From a virus, in the IMG/VR virus record IMGVR_UViG_3300037225_001188, positions 62,001-126,000 of that record: 64,000 nucleotides of DNA, one strand, 5' to 3'. The stretch's first letter is position 1. Each line of letters opens with the position of its first letter. The notes below the pieces were generated by a model that was not told the origin of the DNA, made no database searches, and worked only from the letters and a program-made list of their open reading frames with translations. Of this stretch, positions 28,255 through 37,568 are shown one piece after another. The translations under genes were made by a program, and so were the position numbers.

Positions 28255-31161
28255 CTATTTGCTCAGCAGTTGCAGCCGCGCGAAGATGGCCCGCGCAGCG
28301 TTGGCGCCCGCGGTGTCTGCGCCTACGGCCACGGGGGTACAGTCCGCGGCGCCCGGTGTCCACGCGGCGCCCGCGTAGGACCCAATGACCGCGGCCCCGT
28401 CCTTGACGACGAGACTGCCCGTCGCAGCGTTCCACTGCACCTTGAGCGTGTGTCCCAGGTTGTCGAGGGTGCCGCACATGATGGCCGCGCCGCCGATGAG
28501 CGCGGGCGTGTTATCCCAGTTCCGCACTCGCAGGTTCGCCGCAGACATGAACAGCGGCGCCAGTTGCAGGTTGCCGGCGTAGTCAATGATGAGTGCTCCC
28601 GGCGCGCCCTCGGCACCCAGGGAGAGCAGGACAGGACGGGTGGAGTAGACCGTGACGGTGTTGCTACCGTAGTTCGCGATCCACGCCTGACCGAGCGCGT
28701 CGATGGCGACACTAAAGGGGTTGACGCCCGTCGCGTAGGTGCCAACGAGGACCTTCGTCGCGACGTTGTAGACCGTGACGGTGCCGCCGCCGTAGTTCGT
28801 GATCCACGCCTGACCGAGCGCGTCGATGGCGACACCATAGGGGCCGGTGCCCGTCGCGTAGGTGCCAACGACCGCCTTCGTCGCAACGTTGTAGACCGTG
28901 ACGGTGCTGGCGCCGTAGTTTGCGATCCACGCCTGACCGAGCGCGTCGATGGCGACACCAAAGGGGTTGGCGCCCGTCGCGTAGGTGCCAACGAGGGCCT
29001 TCGTCGCAACGTTGTAGACCGTGACGGTGTTGGCGCTGTAGTTCGTGATCCACGCCTGACCGAGCGCGTCGATGGCGACATCTCTCGGGTTGGCGCCCGT
29101 CGCGTAGGTGCCAACGAGGACCTTCGTCGCGACGTTGTAGACCGTGACGGTGCTGCTACCGTAGTTCACGATCCACGCCTGCCCGAGCGCGTCGATGGCG
29201 ACACCAACAGGGTTGGCGCCCGTCGCGTAGGTGCCAACGAGGGCCTTCGTCGCGACGTTGTAGACCGTGACGGTGCCGCCGCCGTAGTTCGTGATCCACG
29301 CCTGACCGAGCGCGTCGATGGCGACACCATAGGGGTTGACGCCCGTCGCGTAGGTGCCAACGACCGCCTTCGTCGCAACGTTGTAGACCGTGACGGTGCC
29401 GCCGCCGTAGTTCGCGATCCACGCCTGACCGAGCGCGTCGATGGCGACACCAAAGGGGTTGGCGCCCGTCGCGAATGGGCTCCCCGCCACTGCCACCGGA
29501 GCGCACCCGGCTGGGTTGACGAACCCCGCCAGCGACAACGTGAGCGAGCCCTTGGCCGGGGTGTAGCGCGCGTTCCCGACGTTGGTGCACTGCTCGCTCG
29601 GGATGCTCGTGCTCACCGCCGCCCCGGCCGCAGTCGCACGGTACGCCAGCGGCGGAACCGCGGTGCCCGTCATCGCCCACGCCTCGGAGAACACCACGGT
29701 CCCCGTCGCGGCGCCGATCTGCGGGTAGCAGCGCATGACCGCGCTCGTCTGGCCGGCGTGCGCGCACTGCGCCGACCCGTACCAAGTAGGGCACTTGCCG
29801 TCGGCGTCGGGGTAGGTGGACTCGGCGACGGGCACGGTGCCAGTGAGGGTCTTGCAGATGATCTCCTCGGCGCCTCCGCCGCTGCCAGACAGGTACAGGC
29901 TCACCGTGGCGTTCGTGTCGGCCGCGCCGCGTCGTGCGAGGACGCCAGCGGCGAACGAATCGCCGATGTGAGTGCTGAGCCCGGTCGCCGTGCCCGACGA
30001 AGCATAGCCGCCGTTGGACGTGGAGGCGACCTGCACAGCGTCACGCATGCCCGACGGGCCGTCGGCGGCGGTGAGGGTGGCGTTCGTTCCGGTCCAACCG
30101 GGCAGGTTCGCCGAGTTGATCCCAAGGAACGCCATGCCCACGTTGAGCACCTCGCCAGTGAGCAGGGCGTTCGCAGCATCCACCGGCAGGCTCGGGTGGT
30201 AGGCGAATGGCACCTGCCCCGCGCCGAAGCCGCCGATGCGGTTGCCGGGCACCGCGACGCGGATCGGGTTGGTCCGCGCGTAGGTGTTGGTCACGCCTGC
30301 GAGCCCGGCGGCGAGCGCGTGACGCCAGAAGGCAGCACCGTCGGCCGCGGTGAGTGCGGCGTTCAGGACGTAGCACACCGCGATCTGCCCGGCGAAACTG
30401 CTGGCCGTGTAGCCGAGGCTGCAATGTCCGGCGTTGGTCACGCTGCCGGTATAGGCCGCACTCGTCGCCGAGCCGAGGTCGGAGAACAGACTGACCACTT
30501 TGCCCGTATCGTCGAGAGTGAGGATGAACCAGTGCCATGCTCCATCACGCGGATCGACGGCGATCGAGGCCCGCTGCGTGGTCCCGCTGCCCGCGGCCGT
30601 GGCCCGCAGGTAGGTCGAGGAGCACGAGAGCGTCCAGCCGTGCGTGCCGTCCCACTTCGAGGCGATCCACGTCTCGGTGGCAGCAGCGCCCGGTCGGATG
30701 CGGAATGCCCCATGAACGGTGACGATGCTGCCGTTGGCGTTGCCGAAAGCCGTACCCGCGTCGGCGTAGTATTGCGCTCCGCCGAGTAGCTCAATCGCCA
30801 GCTTCGCCGCGAAGGAACTGCCCCCCGCCAGCGCCACGGCGACCCGGCTGTCCAGCGCCAACGTCTGCGCGAGGTTCGGACCGAGCGCGAGACTGTCGAT
30901 CTGAGCACCGATGTTGGCGCACAGATACGCAGCCTGGACATTGGCCGCTATCGCGGCCGTCCCGGGCATGGCCGCGAGGTATGCCGCCGCCGTCGCCGGG
31001 AACGGCTGCACCATGCCCGCGATCCCCGGCGTGAGCCCGAGCAGGGAGTTGCTGCGCGCGTCGAGCTGCGCCAGCACCTGCGCCGGGGCCGCGATGAGCC
31101 CGCCCCCGCGCCCGTGCAGCGCGAGGCCGGACCCGCCGAGCCCGGGAGCCCCGAGTGCCAT
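28255..31161 (-). CDS. large tail fibre/receptor-binding protein with 7-blade propeller
   Basis: 968 residues. A Gly/Ala-rich N-terminal ~130 residues probably attach to the virion. A LamG/concanavalin-like segment follows (residues ~140-285; ETWIASKWDGTHGWTLSC, WHWFILTLDDTGKVVS), then a second carbohydrate-binding-like region (~330-510; GTAVPPLAYRATAAG near the end). Seven consecutive 41-residue blades occupy ~560-840 (GVAIDALGQAWI, TVTVYNVATK, VGTYATG), of NHL/YVTN type. The C-terminus is another jelly-roll-like domain. The likely role is host recognition. The start is coupled to the gene upstream. Confidence 0.75.
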   Translation of the reverse strand: MALGAPGLGGSGLALHGRGGGLIAAPAQVLAQLDARSNSLLGLTPGIAGMVQPFPATAAAYLAAMPGTAAIAANVQAAYLCANIGAQIDSLALGPNLAQTLALDSRVAVALAGGSSFAAKLAIELLGGAQYYADAGTAFGNANGSIVTVHGAFRIRPGAAATETWIASKWDGTHGWTLSCSSTYLRATAAGSGTTQRASIAVDPRDGAWHWFILTLDDTGKVVSLFSDLGSATSAAYTGSVTNAGHCSLGYTASSFAGQIAVCYVLNAALTAADGAAFWRHALAAGLAGVTNTYARTNPIRVAVPGNRIGGFGAGQVPFAYHPSLPVDAANALLTGEVLNVGMAFLGINSANLPGWTGTNATLTAADGPSGMRDAVQVASTSNGGYASSGTATGLSTHIGDSFAAGVLARRGAADTNATVSLYLSGSGGGAEEIICKTLTGTVPVAESTYPDADGKCPTWYGSAQCAHAGQTSAVMRCYPQIGAATGTVVFSEAWAMTGTAVPPLAYRATAAGAAVSTSIPSEQCTNVGNARYTPAKGSLTLSLAGFVNPAGCAPVAVAGSPFATGANPFGVAIDALGQAWIANYGGGTVTVYNVATKAVVGTYATGVNPYGVAIDALGQAWITNYGGGTVTVYNVATKALVGTYATGANPVGVAIDALGQAWIVNYGSSTVTVYNVATKVLVGTYATGANPRDVAIDALGQAWITNYSANTVTVYNVATKALVGTYATGANPFGVAIDALGQAWIANYGASTVTVYNVATKAVVGTYATGTGPYGVAIDALGQAWITNYGGGTVTVYNVATKVLVGTYATGVNPFSVAIDALGQAWIANYGSNTVTVYSTRPVLLSLGAEGAPGALIIDYAGNLQLAPLFMSAANLRVRNWDNTPALIGGAAIMCGTLDNLGHTLKVQWNAATGSLVVKDGAAVIGSYAGAAWTPGAADCTPVAVGADTAGANAARAIFARLQLLSK
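28640..29480 (-). repeat. 123-bp tandem repeat, seven copies (propeller blades)
   Basis: The marker gatccacgcctg recurs at 28678, 28801, 28924, 29047, 29170, 29293 and 29416, a period of exactly 123 bp. Copies differ mainly at a few codons in one loop (after NP and after NY in each blade). Near-identity at DNA level implies recent expansion or ongoing gene conversion. Confidence 0.9.
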
Positions 31162-31163
31162 GA

Positions 31164-32474
31164 CTACGCGCTCACGCGGGCCGCGCTCACCACCGCGCCC
31201 ACGAACGCCGCGTCGGCGTAGCCCACGAGCACGTCATTGACCGCCAGCGGGCCGTAGGGGACCGGCGTCGGGGCGTTGCTCGACTGCGGCGGGCGCAGTG
31301 CGTAGCCCGAGAGGATCGACCCCGGCGCCCCGGCCGACCCTGCGCCGCGGTACGCCTGCGCGAACGTCAGGGCCGTGTCGGAGCCGCTGGTCACGCACGT
31401 CAGCACGCGCACGGCCTTGGTCACGCCGTCGGCCGTGATGTAGACGCGCATCCCGACCTTGACGTTGCACTCGGGCTGCGTCACGCCGAGCACCTTGCCG
31501 GTGTTGGCGCCGGCCGTGATCTGGAGGTTCGTCCCGTTCGTCGCGGCGGCGTCGGCCACGCCGAACACCATGCCGCTCTGGTTGGCCGCGCCCAGCGTGC
31601 CGCCGTAGGCGTTGGCGAGGGTGAGCGTGACCGCCCCGCCGCCGCCGCCACCGATGGCCGTCACGCGCTCCGCGAAGTCCGGTGTGTCCGCAGCGTTGTA
31701 GAAGAACTGGCCCACGGCGACGTTCATGTCGCCGAAGTGCAGCGCCGTCAGCGTGACCGTCGTCGAGGCGGCGATGGTGATCGTGGCGTCCGTCGCACCG
31801 CCCGCCTTCGTGACCGCGGCCGGCGTGCTCAACAAAACCCGCACGCGGGCCTCCAGCGGCGCCGCCGGCGCGCCGAGCGGCTCGATGGCAAGCGCGTGGA
31901 CGCCCGCGACGCGCGCGGCGCAGACCAGCGCCGGGACGGCCGAGCCCATGACGGTCGAGAGGTGACCCGCGAGGTCCAGTCCAGGTCTGTTCTGCGCCAT
32001 GACGTCGAGGTCAGCCACGCCCGGCCCGTCGGTTGCGAGGGTGACGCGGGCTGCCGTCGCCTTCGTGCCACCGCCCTGCACGAGCGCCTGCGCGTTGCCC
32101 CCGGCGTCCACCGCCGGCATGACCGCCTGCGCTGGACTCGGGAACGCTGCTCCCGGCGCCACCACGTCGGCGCCTACTCGTCTGGAGGCCGTGCGGATGC
32201 CCATCAACGCGCCGCCGAGCGACTCGACCTGCGCAGCCTGGGCGTTGCCGGTGTCGTCCTTGGCCCCGATGACGACGGCCGAGACGACGGCCGCGCCCGC
32301 AGCCTTGATGACGTTGAGCAGCGCCGCGCCGACATCGACGCCGCCGCTGAGGAGCTTGACGTACCAGGGCTTGGTCGCGTCGGTCTGCGGGGCGCCTTGC
32401 GTGACCGTCCCACCTCCGCCTCCGCCACCTCCAACGATCTCGGCTTGGACGGTCTTCTTGCCCTTGTTCGCCAT
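31164..32474 (-). CDS. probable fibre/baseplate-attached structural protein, 436 aa
   Basis: MANKGKKTVQAEIVGGGGGG, then a Gly-rich linker and long stretches of Thr/Val/Ala-rich strands with Gly turns (TITIAASTTVTLTALHFGDM, VTLTLANAYGGTLGAAN), typical of beta-solenoid or jelly-roll fibre proteins. It ends in VLVGYADAAFVGAVVSA. TTTTGGAG precedes the ATG. First gene of the minus-strand fibre module, probably transcribed from the region facing 32500. Confidence 0.6.
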   Translation of the reverse strand: MANKGKKTVQAEIVGGGGGGGGTVTQGAPQTDATKPWYVKLLSGGVDVGAALLNVIKAAGAAVVSAVVIGAKDDTGNAQAAQVESLGGALMGIRTASRRVGADVVAPGAAFPSPAQAVMPAVDAGGNAQALVQGGGTKATAARVTLATDGPGVADLDVMAQNRPGLDLAGHLSTVMGSAVPALVCAARVAGVHALAIEPLGAPAAPLEARVRVLLSTPAAVTKAGGATDATITIAASTTVTLTALHFGDMNVAVGQFFYNAADTPDFAERVTAIGGGGGGAVTLTLANAYGGTLGAANQSGMVFGVADAAATNGTNLQITAGANTGKVLGVTQPECNVKVGMRVYITADGVTKAVRVLTCVTSGSDTALTFAQAYRGAGSAGAPGSILSGYALRPPQSSNAPTPVPYGPLAVNDVLVGYADAAFVGAVVSAARVSA

Positions 32475-32497
32475 GGCATTCTCCAAAATTTGGTGTC

Positions 32498-32526
32498 TTG
32501 CACAACGATAACTGACTTGATACTCT
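32498..32526 (+). promoter_or_regulatory. sigma70-type promoter for the packaging/head operon
   Basis: TTGCAC (32498-32503), 17-base spacer, TACTCT (32521-32526), then 13 bases to the ATG at 32540. It faces away from the fibre genes and is well placed to drive terminase and head genes. The 65-base divergent gap also holds CCAAAATTTGG, a short inverted repeat that could be an operator. Confidence 0.6.
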
Positions 32527-32539
32527 GCTTGCAAGAACC

Positions 32540-33544
32540 ATGTCAGAAAAGGTTGGATATACCAGGAAGCTAGACGAGCGCCTGCACATCAGGCGCGAGA
32601 TCCGGAAGCTCATCACGGAAGGTAGGTCGGACGACGATATAAAGGCCGAGCTGTGCTTGTCCGACCACGACTGGGAATCCTACCGAACGGCGTTCATAAG
32701 CCAGGAGAGTTCCAAGGCTAAGCGACCTGACATCGAGATCTTCATCGAGTACCAGCTCCGCCAGCTCGGGCACATCGACGAGCTTGAAAAAGCTCGACAA
32801 GTGGCCGTGAAAAAGCAGCAGCCGCAACACGCAGTGTCGGCGACAAAAGCCAAGGCCGAGCTGCTGGATAAAATCATCCAGCGCGGTCAGGATCTCGGAA
32901 TCTACCACCGGGAAGGTCAGAAGTTGATGGTCAGCGGAGCGATGGGGCTCGTACACCTGACGCCTCACCAACTGGCGGAGCGGTTGGACCGCAGCGTCAT
33001 GAGGTTGAAGGCGCTGTCGGACGACCTCGGCCACCCGCTGGAGCTGTCTGGCGTCGTCGATGCAGTTCGCGAGGAGCGCTCGCTGAAGATTGTCGATGTT
33101 GCTGCAGAAGATGCCGCAGAAGTGCCTGAAGAACAGGCCCCTGACGAGCCCATCGGCGTCCCGGAAGAGGAGCTTTCGAAACCGCGGTTCCAGACGAAGG
33201 TCAGGTCGGTCTCAGCAAGCCTCAAGCACGGCGACGGCGACCCAGGCCCAGACCACCCATTGGCAGAGCGCGTCTACAAGGCGGCCATGGAGCCGAGGGC
33301 AGGGGCCGGAAGACCGACTGGTGGCGAGATAGCTGGAGATCCAGCAGGCCTTCGCGGGAGGGTCTTTGGGACGTGCCCGAAGTGCCCGAAGCGCTGCCTC
33401 GGGGTTCCTGGGCTGCAGCGCCACATCCGCTTCATCCACCAGGTAGACGAGGCGACAGCCCTCGACCTGGCGAGGAAGGCCATCGACGACGAGCGCATGA
33501 GCATCGCTCGCGGGTACGCGGCTACGATCGAAGGCGACCTGTAG
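32540..33544 (+). CDS. probable small terminase subunit with C2H2-like finger, 334 aa
   Basis: Starts MSEKVGYTRKLDERLHIRRE. The N-terminal ~60 residues form a helical HTH-like region (IRKLITEGRSDDDIKAELCL) expected of a terminase small subunit, followed by a coiled-coil segment and an acidic linker. The C-terminus carries CPKCPKRCLGVPGLQRHIRF with a downstream His, a C2H2-type finger. Position two genes before the large terminase supports the call; the finger is unusual. No ribosome site; the leader is 13 bases. Confidence 0.5.
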   Translation: MSEKVGYTRKLDERLHIRREIRKLITEGRSDDDIKAELCLSDHDWESYRTAFISQESSKAKRPDIEIFIEYQLRQLGHIDELEKARQVAVKKQQPQHAVSATKAKAELLDKIIQRGQDLGIYHREGQKLMVSGAMGLVHLTPHQLAERLDRSVMRLKALSDDLGHPLELSGVVDAVREERSLKIVDVAAEDAAEVPEEQAPDEPIGVPEEELSKPRFQTKVRSVSASLKHGDGDPGPDHPLAERVYKAAMEPRAGAGRPTGGEIAGDPAGLRGRVFGTCPKCPKRCLGVPGLQRHIRFIHQVDEATALDLARKAIDDERMSIARGYAATIEGDL

Positions 33545-33745
33545 ATGCTGTCTCACAAGATAATCAGAAAGAAGTTCGTAGTAGAAGAGACGATCCTTTC
33601 GAGAAAGTTCGGCGGTAGTTCCAGCTGCAGTTCCTACTGTTCTTACTTCAAAGAACGCCCAAGGAAGCTCGACAGCGTCTTGTGCGTCAGCTGCCAAGAT
33701 CGTCATCGCTGTCTTGAGAGAATCCAGCAGGAGGAAGGTCGATGA
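33545..33745 (+). CDS. Cys-rich small protein, 66 aa
   Basis: MLSHKIIRKKFVVEETILSR, then CSSYCSYFKERPRKLDSVLC and VSCQDRHRCLERIQQEE: five Cys plus one His in spacing that could form a zinc finger. Starts right after the previous stop and overlaps the next ATG. Unassigned. Confidence 0.5.
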   Translation: MLSHKIIRKKFVVEETILSRKFGGSSSCSSYCSYFKERPRKLDSVLCVSCQDRHRCLERIQQEEGR

Positions 33746-34209
33746 GCGACTACGCGACGGTAAATCAGTTCGGCGTCAAAGGCAACAGCGTCCTCCCGGA
33801 GCACCCGGAGTGGGGCGTCTATCGTGTAGTCAGCGAGGTCGACTCCGACCTGCCGACCAAGCTGCAGGCCGGCGTCGTGGCCTCGGACTGGGATTCGGTT
33901 TGGCTCGACCTGGCGTTCGAGAACGTCGTGGTCGGGACGACCAGCAGCGTCAACACGGCGTCGATCCAAATCTTCTTCTGGAGCCCGGCCGCCACGGTCG
34001 CGGTGGACCCGGTCACGGGCAAGTACGTGTACACCGGCGGGTGGGTTGCCCAGGACGTCCTCGACACGATCGACGTCATCGCCGGAGACGACGGGCACAA
34101 GGCGGTCCTCCTGTGCATCGACCGGCGCCCGTTCTACCTGAAGGTCACGGCGCTCGGTGACCTCGCGGTGGTCCACCTCCTCGTCTCGGGGAACAAGCGG
34201 GTCGGCTGA
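33742..34209 (+). CDS. hypothetical beta-rich protein, 155 aa
   Basis: MSDYATVNQFGVKGNSVLPE, then alternating strands (WDSVWLDLAFENVVVGTTSS, NTASIQIFFWSPAATVAVD, KYVYTGGWVAQDVLDTIDVI, YLKVTALGDLAVVHLLVSG). AGGAAGG precedes the ATG. The fold looks like a jelly-roll or Ig-like virion accessory protein; its place among packaging genes fits a decoration or connector role, unproven. Confidence 0.55.
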   Translation: MSDYATVNQFGVKGNSVLPEHPEWGVYRVVSEVDSDLPTKLQAGVVASDWDSVWLDLAFENVVVGTTSSVNTASIQIFFWSPAATVAVDPVTGKYVYTGGWVAQDVLDTIDVIAGDDGHKAVLLCIDRRPFYLKVTALGDLAVVHLLVSGNKRVG

Positions 34210-34219
34210 GAGCGCGTTG

Positions 34220-35773
34220 ATGTCAGTGCGACAGCCGTTCGCCTCGCCCAAGCGCTCCGGGTACGAGCCTGACCAGGAGCGCATCAAGGCGGTCGGTCGA
34301 GACCGGTCGAAGGAGACCCTCGCCGGGTCGATCGTAGAGGTCGACCAGATGTATCGCGACGCGCTCCGCCGGTCGATTGTCGAAGACGAGCGGGTCGACC
34401 TGCTCATGACGCACGTCCTCGGGTACGATTGCGCTCCGCACCACCGCCAGATGCTGGCCTTCCAGCGAGAGCACCCGCAGAGCTTGATCCTCGCCTTCCG
34501 TGGCAGCGGGAAAACGACGGCATGTTCCGTCTCCAAGGCCATCTGGTACCTGTGCGCCAATCCGAACTTGCGCATCGTCATCGCCTCCAAGACCGGCCCG
34601 ATGGCGAAGGCGATCCTGCGTGAGATCAAGCAGCAGCTTTCTGCCAATCAGGACCTCATCGAGATGTTCGGCGAGTTCGCGCCGCGCTCGTTGAACGATC
34701 CGAACATCATCTGGAACGAGAGCGAGATCAACATCAGGCAGCGGACCGAGTTCACCAAAGAGGCCAACGTAACCGCCATCGGCGGCGAGACCGCGGTCGT
34801 CGGCAAGCACTACGACGTCGCGATCATCGACGACCTCGTCGACGAGGAGAACAGCCGCACCGTCACCCAACGCGACAAGCTGAAGACGTTCTACTACAAG
34901 ACGCTCGACCCGTGCCTCGAGCCGCCTGACAAGAAGGTGAAGCACCGCGGCGACAGGCGAATTGTCGGGACTCGCTACCACCCTGACGATATGTATGGTT
35001 ATCTGCTGAAAGGTGAGCTGAAGGAGCACACTCAGATCATCCCGGCACTCACGAAGGTCGGCGATGACGAGCGCGGCCAACCGGTCTACGAGACCCCGTG
35101 GCCTGAGAAGTTCTCGATCGAGTTCTTCCTCAAGGCCAGGCAGGTGAAGGGGCCTTCGATCTTCGACTCGCAATACCAGTGCAACATCGACACCATGCGC
35201 GGCGACGTCTTCCCGCGCGAGTGGTTCGAGCACGACCAGGTCTACTACGACAAGATCCCGGAGACCGCGATGACGTGGTCCGGGGTCGACCTCGCCATCG
35301 GGCTCCGCGAGCGCAACGACAAGTTCGCCCACGTCACCATCGCCCGCGACCTCAAGACCGGCATCGTCTACCTGGTCGACTACCTCGTCGGAAGGTATAG
35401 CTTCACCCAGCAGACGTCGATCATCGGCGAGCGCTTCAACTCCCAGCACCCGATCCGGGTCGGCATCGAGGCCGTGGCGTACCAGGCCTCGCAGTTCCAG
35501 AAGGTCGTCGAGCAGTACCCGGAGATGAAGGGGCGGGCAGTCCCGGTGTTCACCAAGGTCGACAAGCTGACGCGAGCCTGGAGGCTGACCGGCCTCTTCG
35601 AGTCGAAGCTCGTCAGGATCAAGCAGCACCACACCGCGTTCGTCGACCACATGGTCGCGTTCCGCGGCGATGACGGCGGCGATGACGACCTGTTCGACGC
35701 CTTCGAGATCGCCGTCACCATGTCGCAGAGTGGGGCCCGCAAGCGGCGCGAGGACGAGCCCGGCGTGTACTAG
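34220..35773 (+). CDS. terL: terminase large subunit
   Basis: 517 residues. ATPase domain: LILAFRGSGKTTACSVSKAI (Walker A, residues ~90-105), VIASKTGPMAKAILREI, and HYDVAIIDDLVDEENSR with Walker B IIDD near residue 205. Nuclease domain: MTWSGVDLAIGLRERNDKF with the first Asp of the RNase H-like site near 355, GIEAVAYQASQFQ, and a C-terminal DDDLFDAFEIAV. It packages DNA into proheads and cuts at headful or specific sites. Full length for the family; the portal follows. Confidence 0.93.
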   Translation: MSVRQPFASPKRSGYEPDQERIKAVGRDRSKETLAGSIVEVDQMYRDALRRSIVEDERVDLLMTHVLGYDCAPHHRQMLAFQREHPQSLILAFRGSGKTTACSVSKAIWYLCANPNLRIVIASKTGPMAKAILREIKQQLSANQDLIEMFGEFAPRSLNDPNIIWNESEINIRQRTEFTKEANVTAIGGETAVVGKHYDVAIIDDLVDEENSRTVTQRDKLKTFYYKTLDPCLEPPDKKVKHRGDRRIVGTRYHPDDMYGYLLKGELKEHTQIIPALTKVGDDERGQPVYETPWPEKFSIEFFLKARQVKGPSIFDSQYQCNIDTMRGDVFPREWFEHDQVYYDKIPETAMTWSGVDLAIGLRERNDKFAHVTIARDLKTGIVYLVDYLVGRYSFTQQTSIIGERFNSQHPIRVGIEAVAYQASQFQKVVEQYPEMKGRAVPVFTKVDKLTRAWRLTGLFESKLVRIKQHHTAFVDHMVAFRGDDGGDDDLFDAFEIAVTMSQSGARKRREDEPGVY

Positions 35774-35783
35774 GAGAGATCTG

Positions 35784-37568
35784 ATGGAGACCACCGAAGG
35801 ACAGGGGACGTTCAAGATCCGGCAGCGGGACGACGAGCCGAGCCTCTTCCAGTTCAGGACGGCCGAAGACTCGTCGTTCTCGCCGTACGAGAGGATGGGG
35901 GTTCGCCGAACCTCCGACGAGATGATCGAGGTCGAGAAGGCCGTCGACGGGACCGTTGACAAGGCCAGCCAGCAGATCATCGAAGATCCGTTCCGCCTCG
36001 ACTACGACGCGTACGGGGTCATCCGACCGCCGATCAACCTCCTCGAGCTGTCGTCGCTCTGGGAGAAGAACACCATCCTCGGGCCGTGCATCGAGGCGAT
36101 GAACATCAACTGCGAGGCCTTCTGGCACATCTTCGAGCCGCGCTTCAAGCGCGATGACGTCGACGACGCCACCAAGCACCGGATGGACGTCGAGTACAGC
36201 ATCCTCGAGAACTTCTTCAACAACGCCTCGGTCAACGAGCCGCACCTGTCATTCACCGATCTGCGTCTCCGCAAGCGCACCGATCAAGAGGGGGTCGGCG
36301 GGGCGTTCTGGGAGGTCGTCCGCAGCAACGACGGCGAGCTGATGGGCTTCAACCACATCCCGGCGCACACGTGCCGCTGGGGGAAGCTGACGACTGAAGA
36401 GATCGAGACCAAGCAGAAGATCGTCGTCTTCTCGCAGGACGGGAAGGCCGACTTCCGCTACCGCACCGTCAGGCGCAACTTCAGGCTCGTGCTCCAGCGG
36501 CGCGGCATCCGGCTGGCCTGGTTCAAGACGCTCGGAGACCCGCGCGTCATCAACCGCCACAACGGCTACGTCGCCGATGAGGACCTTCCGGTAGCCGACC
36601 GAGCCAACGAGGTGGTGTTCTTCCCGAACGTCTACTCGGGGCGCACCCCGTACACCTTCCCGCGCTTCACCGGAGCGCTGTTCTCGATCTACGGGTCGCG
36701 CAGCGCCGACGAGATTAACTACACGACGTTCGAGAACAACATGATCCCCTCGATGGCGATCATGGTGAGCAACGGCATGCTCACGAAGGGCTCGATCGGG
36801 CGGTACAAGGAGTTCACCGAGGCCAACATCGTCGGGCGGAAGAACTACTCCGTCTTCCTGCTGCTGGAGTCGGAGCCGATCACCGAGGGGGTTGCGAATC
36901 CAGGGACGATGAAGCTCGACATCAAGCCGTTGACCGGGGTGCAGCACAAGGACGAGCTGTTCCAGGAGTACGATAAGAACAACCGCGACAAGGTCCGCGG
37001 CAGCTTCCGCCTCCCGCCCATCTACCTCGGCAACGTCGTCGGGTACAACAAGAGCACGGCCTCGACCTCGCGCAAGCTGGCCGAGGAGCAGGTCTTCGGG
37101 CCTGAGCGCGAGCGGTTCGACCAGTTCATCAACGCCGTCATCCTCCCGGAGCTGAACATCCTGTACTGGAAGTTCCACTCGAACTCTCCGGACACGACGG
37201 ACAACGAGGACCTCATCAAGCTGCTCGTCGGCGGGGAGAAGTCGGGCGGATCTAACCCGCGCATCGCCCGCGAGGTCATGAACCGCGTCTTCAGCAAGAA
37301 CCTCGGGCCGATCAAGGGGATCGACCCCGAGGTCCCGTACTCGATGCAGCTCGCCGAGGTCATGCAGGCCGGCGGCGTCCCGGAGAACAGGCTCAGCGTC
37401 CCTGGAGAGAACTCGGTCAACCGCGCCGGTAAGCTTCCGAGCCTCGACTCCGCGACCGCGATCGACAAGGCCGAGAAGCTCAGGCGCTCGCGCGTCAACA
37501 TGGAGCGCATGTACCAGGAGTTGTTCGACGACTGGCACTCCAGCGCCTTCCAGGACGAGCAAGACTGA
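35784..37568 (+). CDS. portal protein
   Basis: 594 residues behind AGGAGAGATCTG. An N-terminal acidic region, then INLLELSSLWEKNTILGPCI and MNINCEAFWHIFEP, a domain with FNHIPAHTCRWGK and a stem region. The clip/wing motif FFPNVYSGRTPYTFPRFTGA is followed by IPSMAIMVSNGMLTKGSIGR and SFRLPPIYLGNVVGYNKSTA, typical of PBSX/SPP1-like portals. The protein forms the dodecameric DNA gate at one vertex. Position between terminase and MuF gene agrees. Confidence 0.85.
   Translation: METTEGQGTFKIRQRDDEPSLFQFRTAEDSSFSPYERMGVRRTSDEMIEVEKAVDGTVDKASQQIIEDPFRLDYDAYGVIRPPINLLELSSLWEKNTILGPCIEAMNINCEAFWHIFEPRFKRDDVDDATKHRMDVEYSILENFFNNASVNEPHLSFTDLRLRKRTDQEGVGGAFWEVVRSNDGELMGFNHIPAHTCRWGKLTTEEIETKQKIVVFSQDGKADFRYRTVRRNFRLVLQRRGIRLAWFKTLGDPRVINRHNGYVADEDLPVADRANEVVFFPNVYSGRTPYTFPRFTGALFSIYGSRSADEINYTTFENNMIPSMAIMVSNGMLTKGSIGRYKEFTEANIVGRKNYSVFLLLESEPITEGVANPGTMKLDIKPLTGVQHKDELFQEYDKNNRDKVRGSFRLPPIYLGNVVGYNKSTASTSRKLAEEQVFGPERERFDQFINAVILPELNILYWKFHSNSPDTTDNEDLIKLLVGGEKSGGSNPRIAREVMNRVFSKNLGPIKGIDPEVPYSMQLAEVMQAGGVPENRLSVPGENSVNRAGKLPSLDSATAIDKAEKLRRSRVNMERMYQELFDDWHSSAFQDEQD

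Noticed and set aside
17656-29480. CRISPR array among the repeats
   Set aside because: The repeat arrays are coding and contiguous without unique spacers; no leader or cas genes.
27520-30789. A 1089-residue plus-strand open frame
   Set aside because: It is the antisense of the fibre genes; its repeats mirror the propeller blades and codon use supports the minus strand.
27700-32540. Inverted crossover sites flanking the fibre module
   Set aside because: Only a 7-base direct match (ggtgtct) was seen near the two edges; no inverted repeat of useful length.
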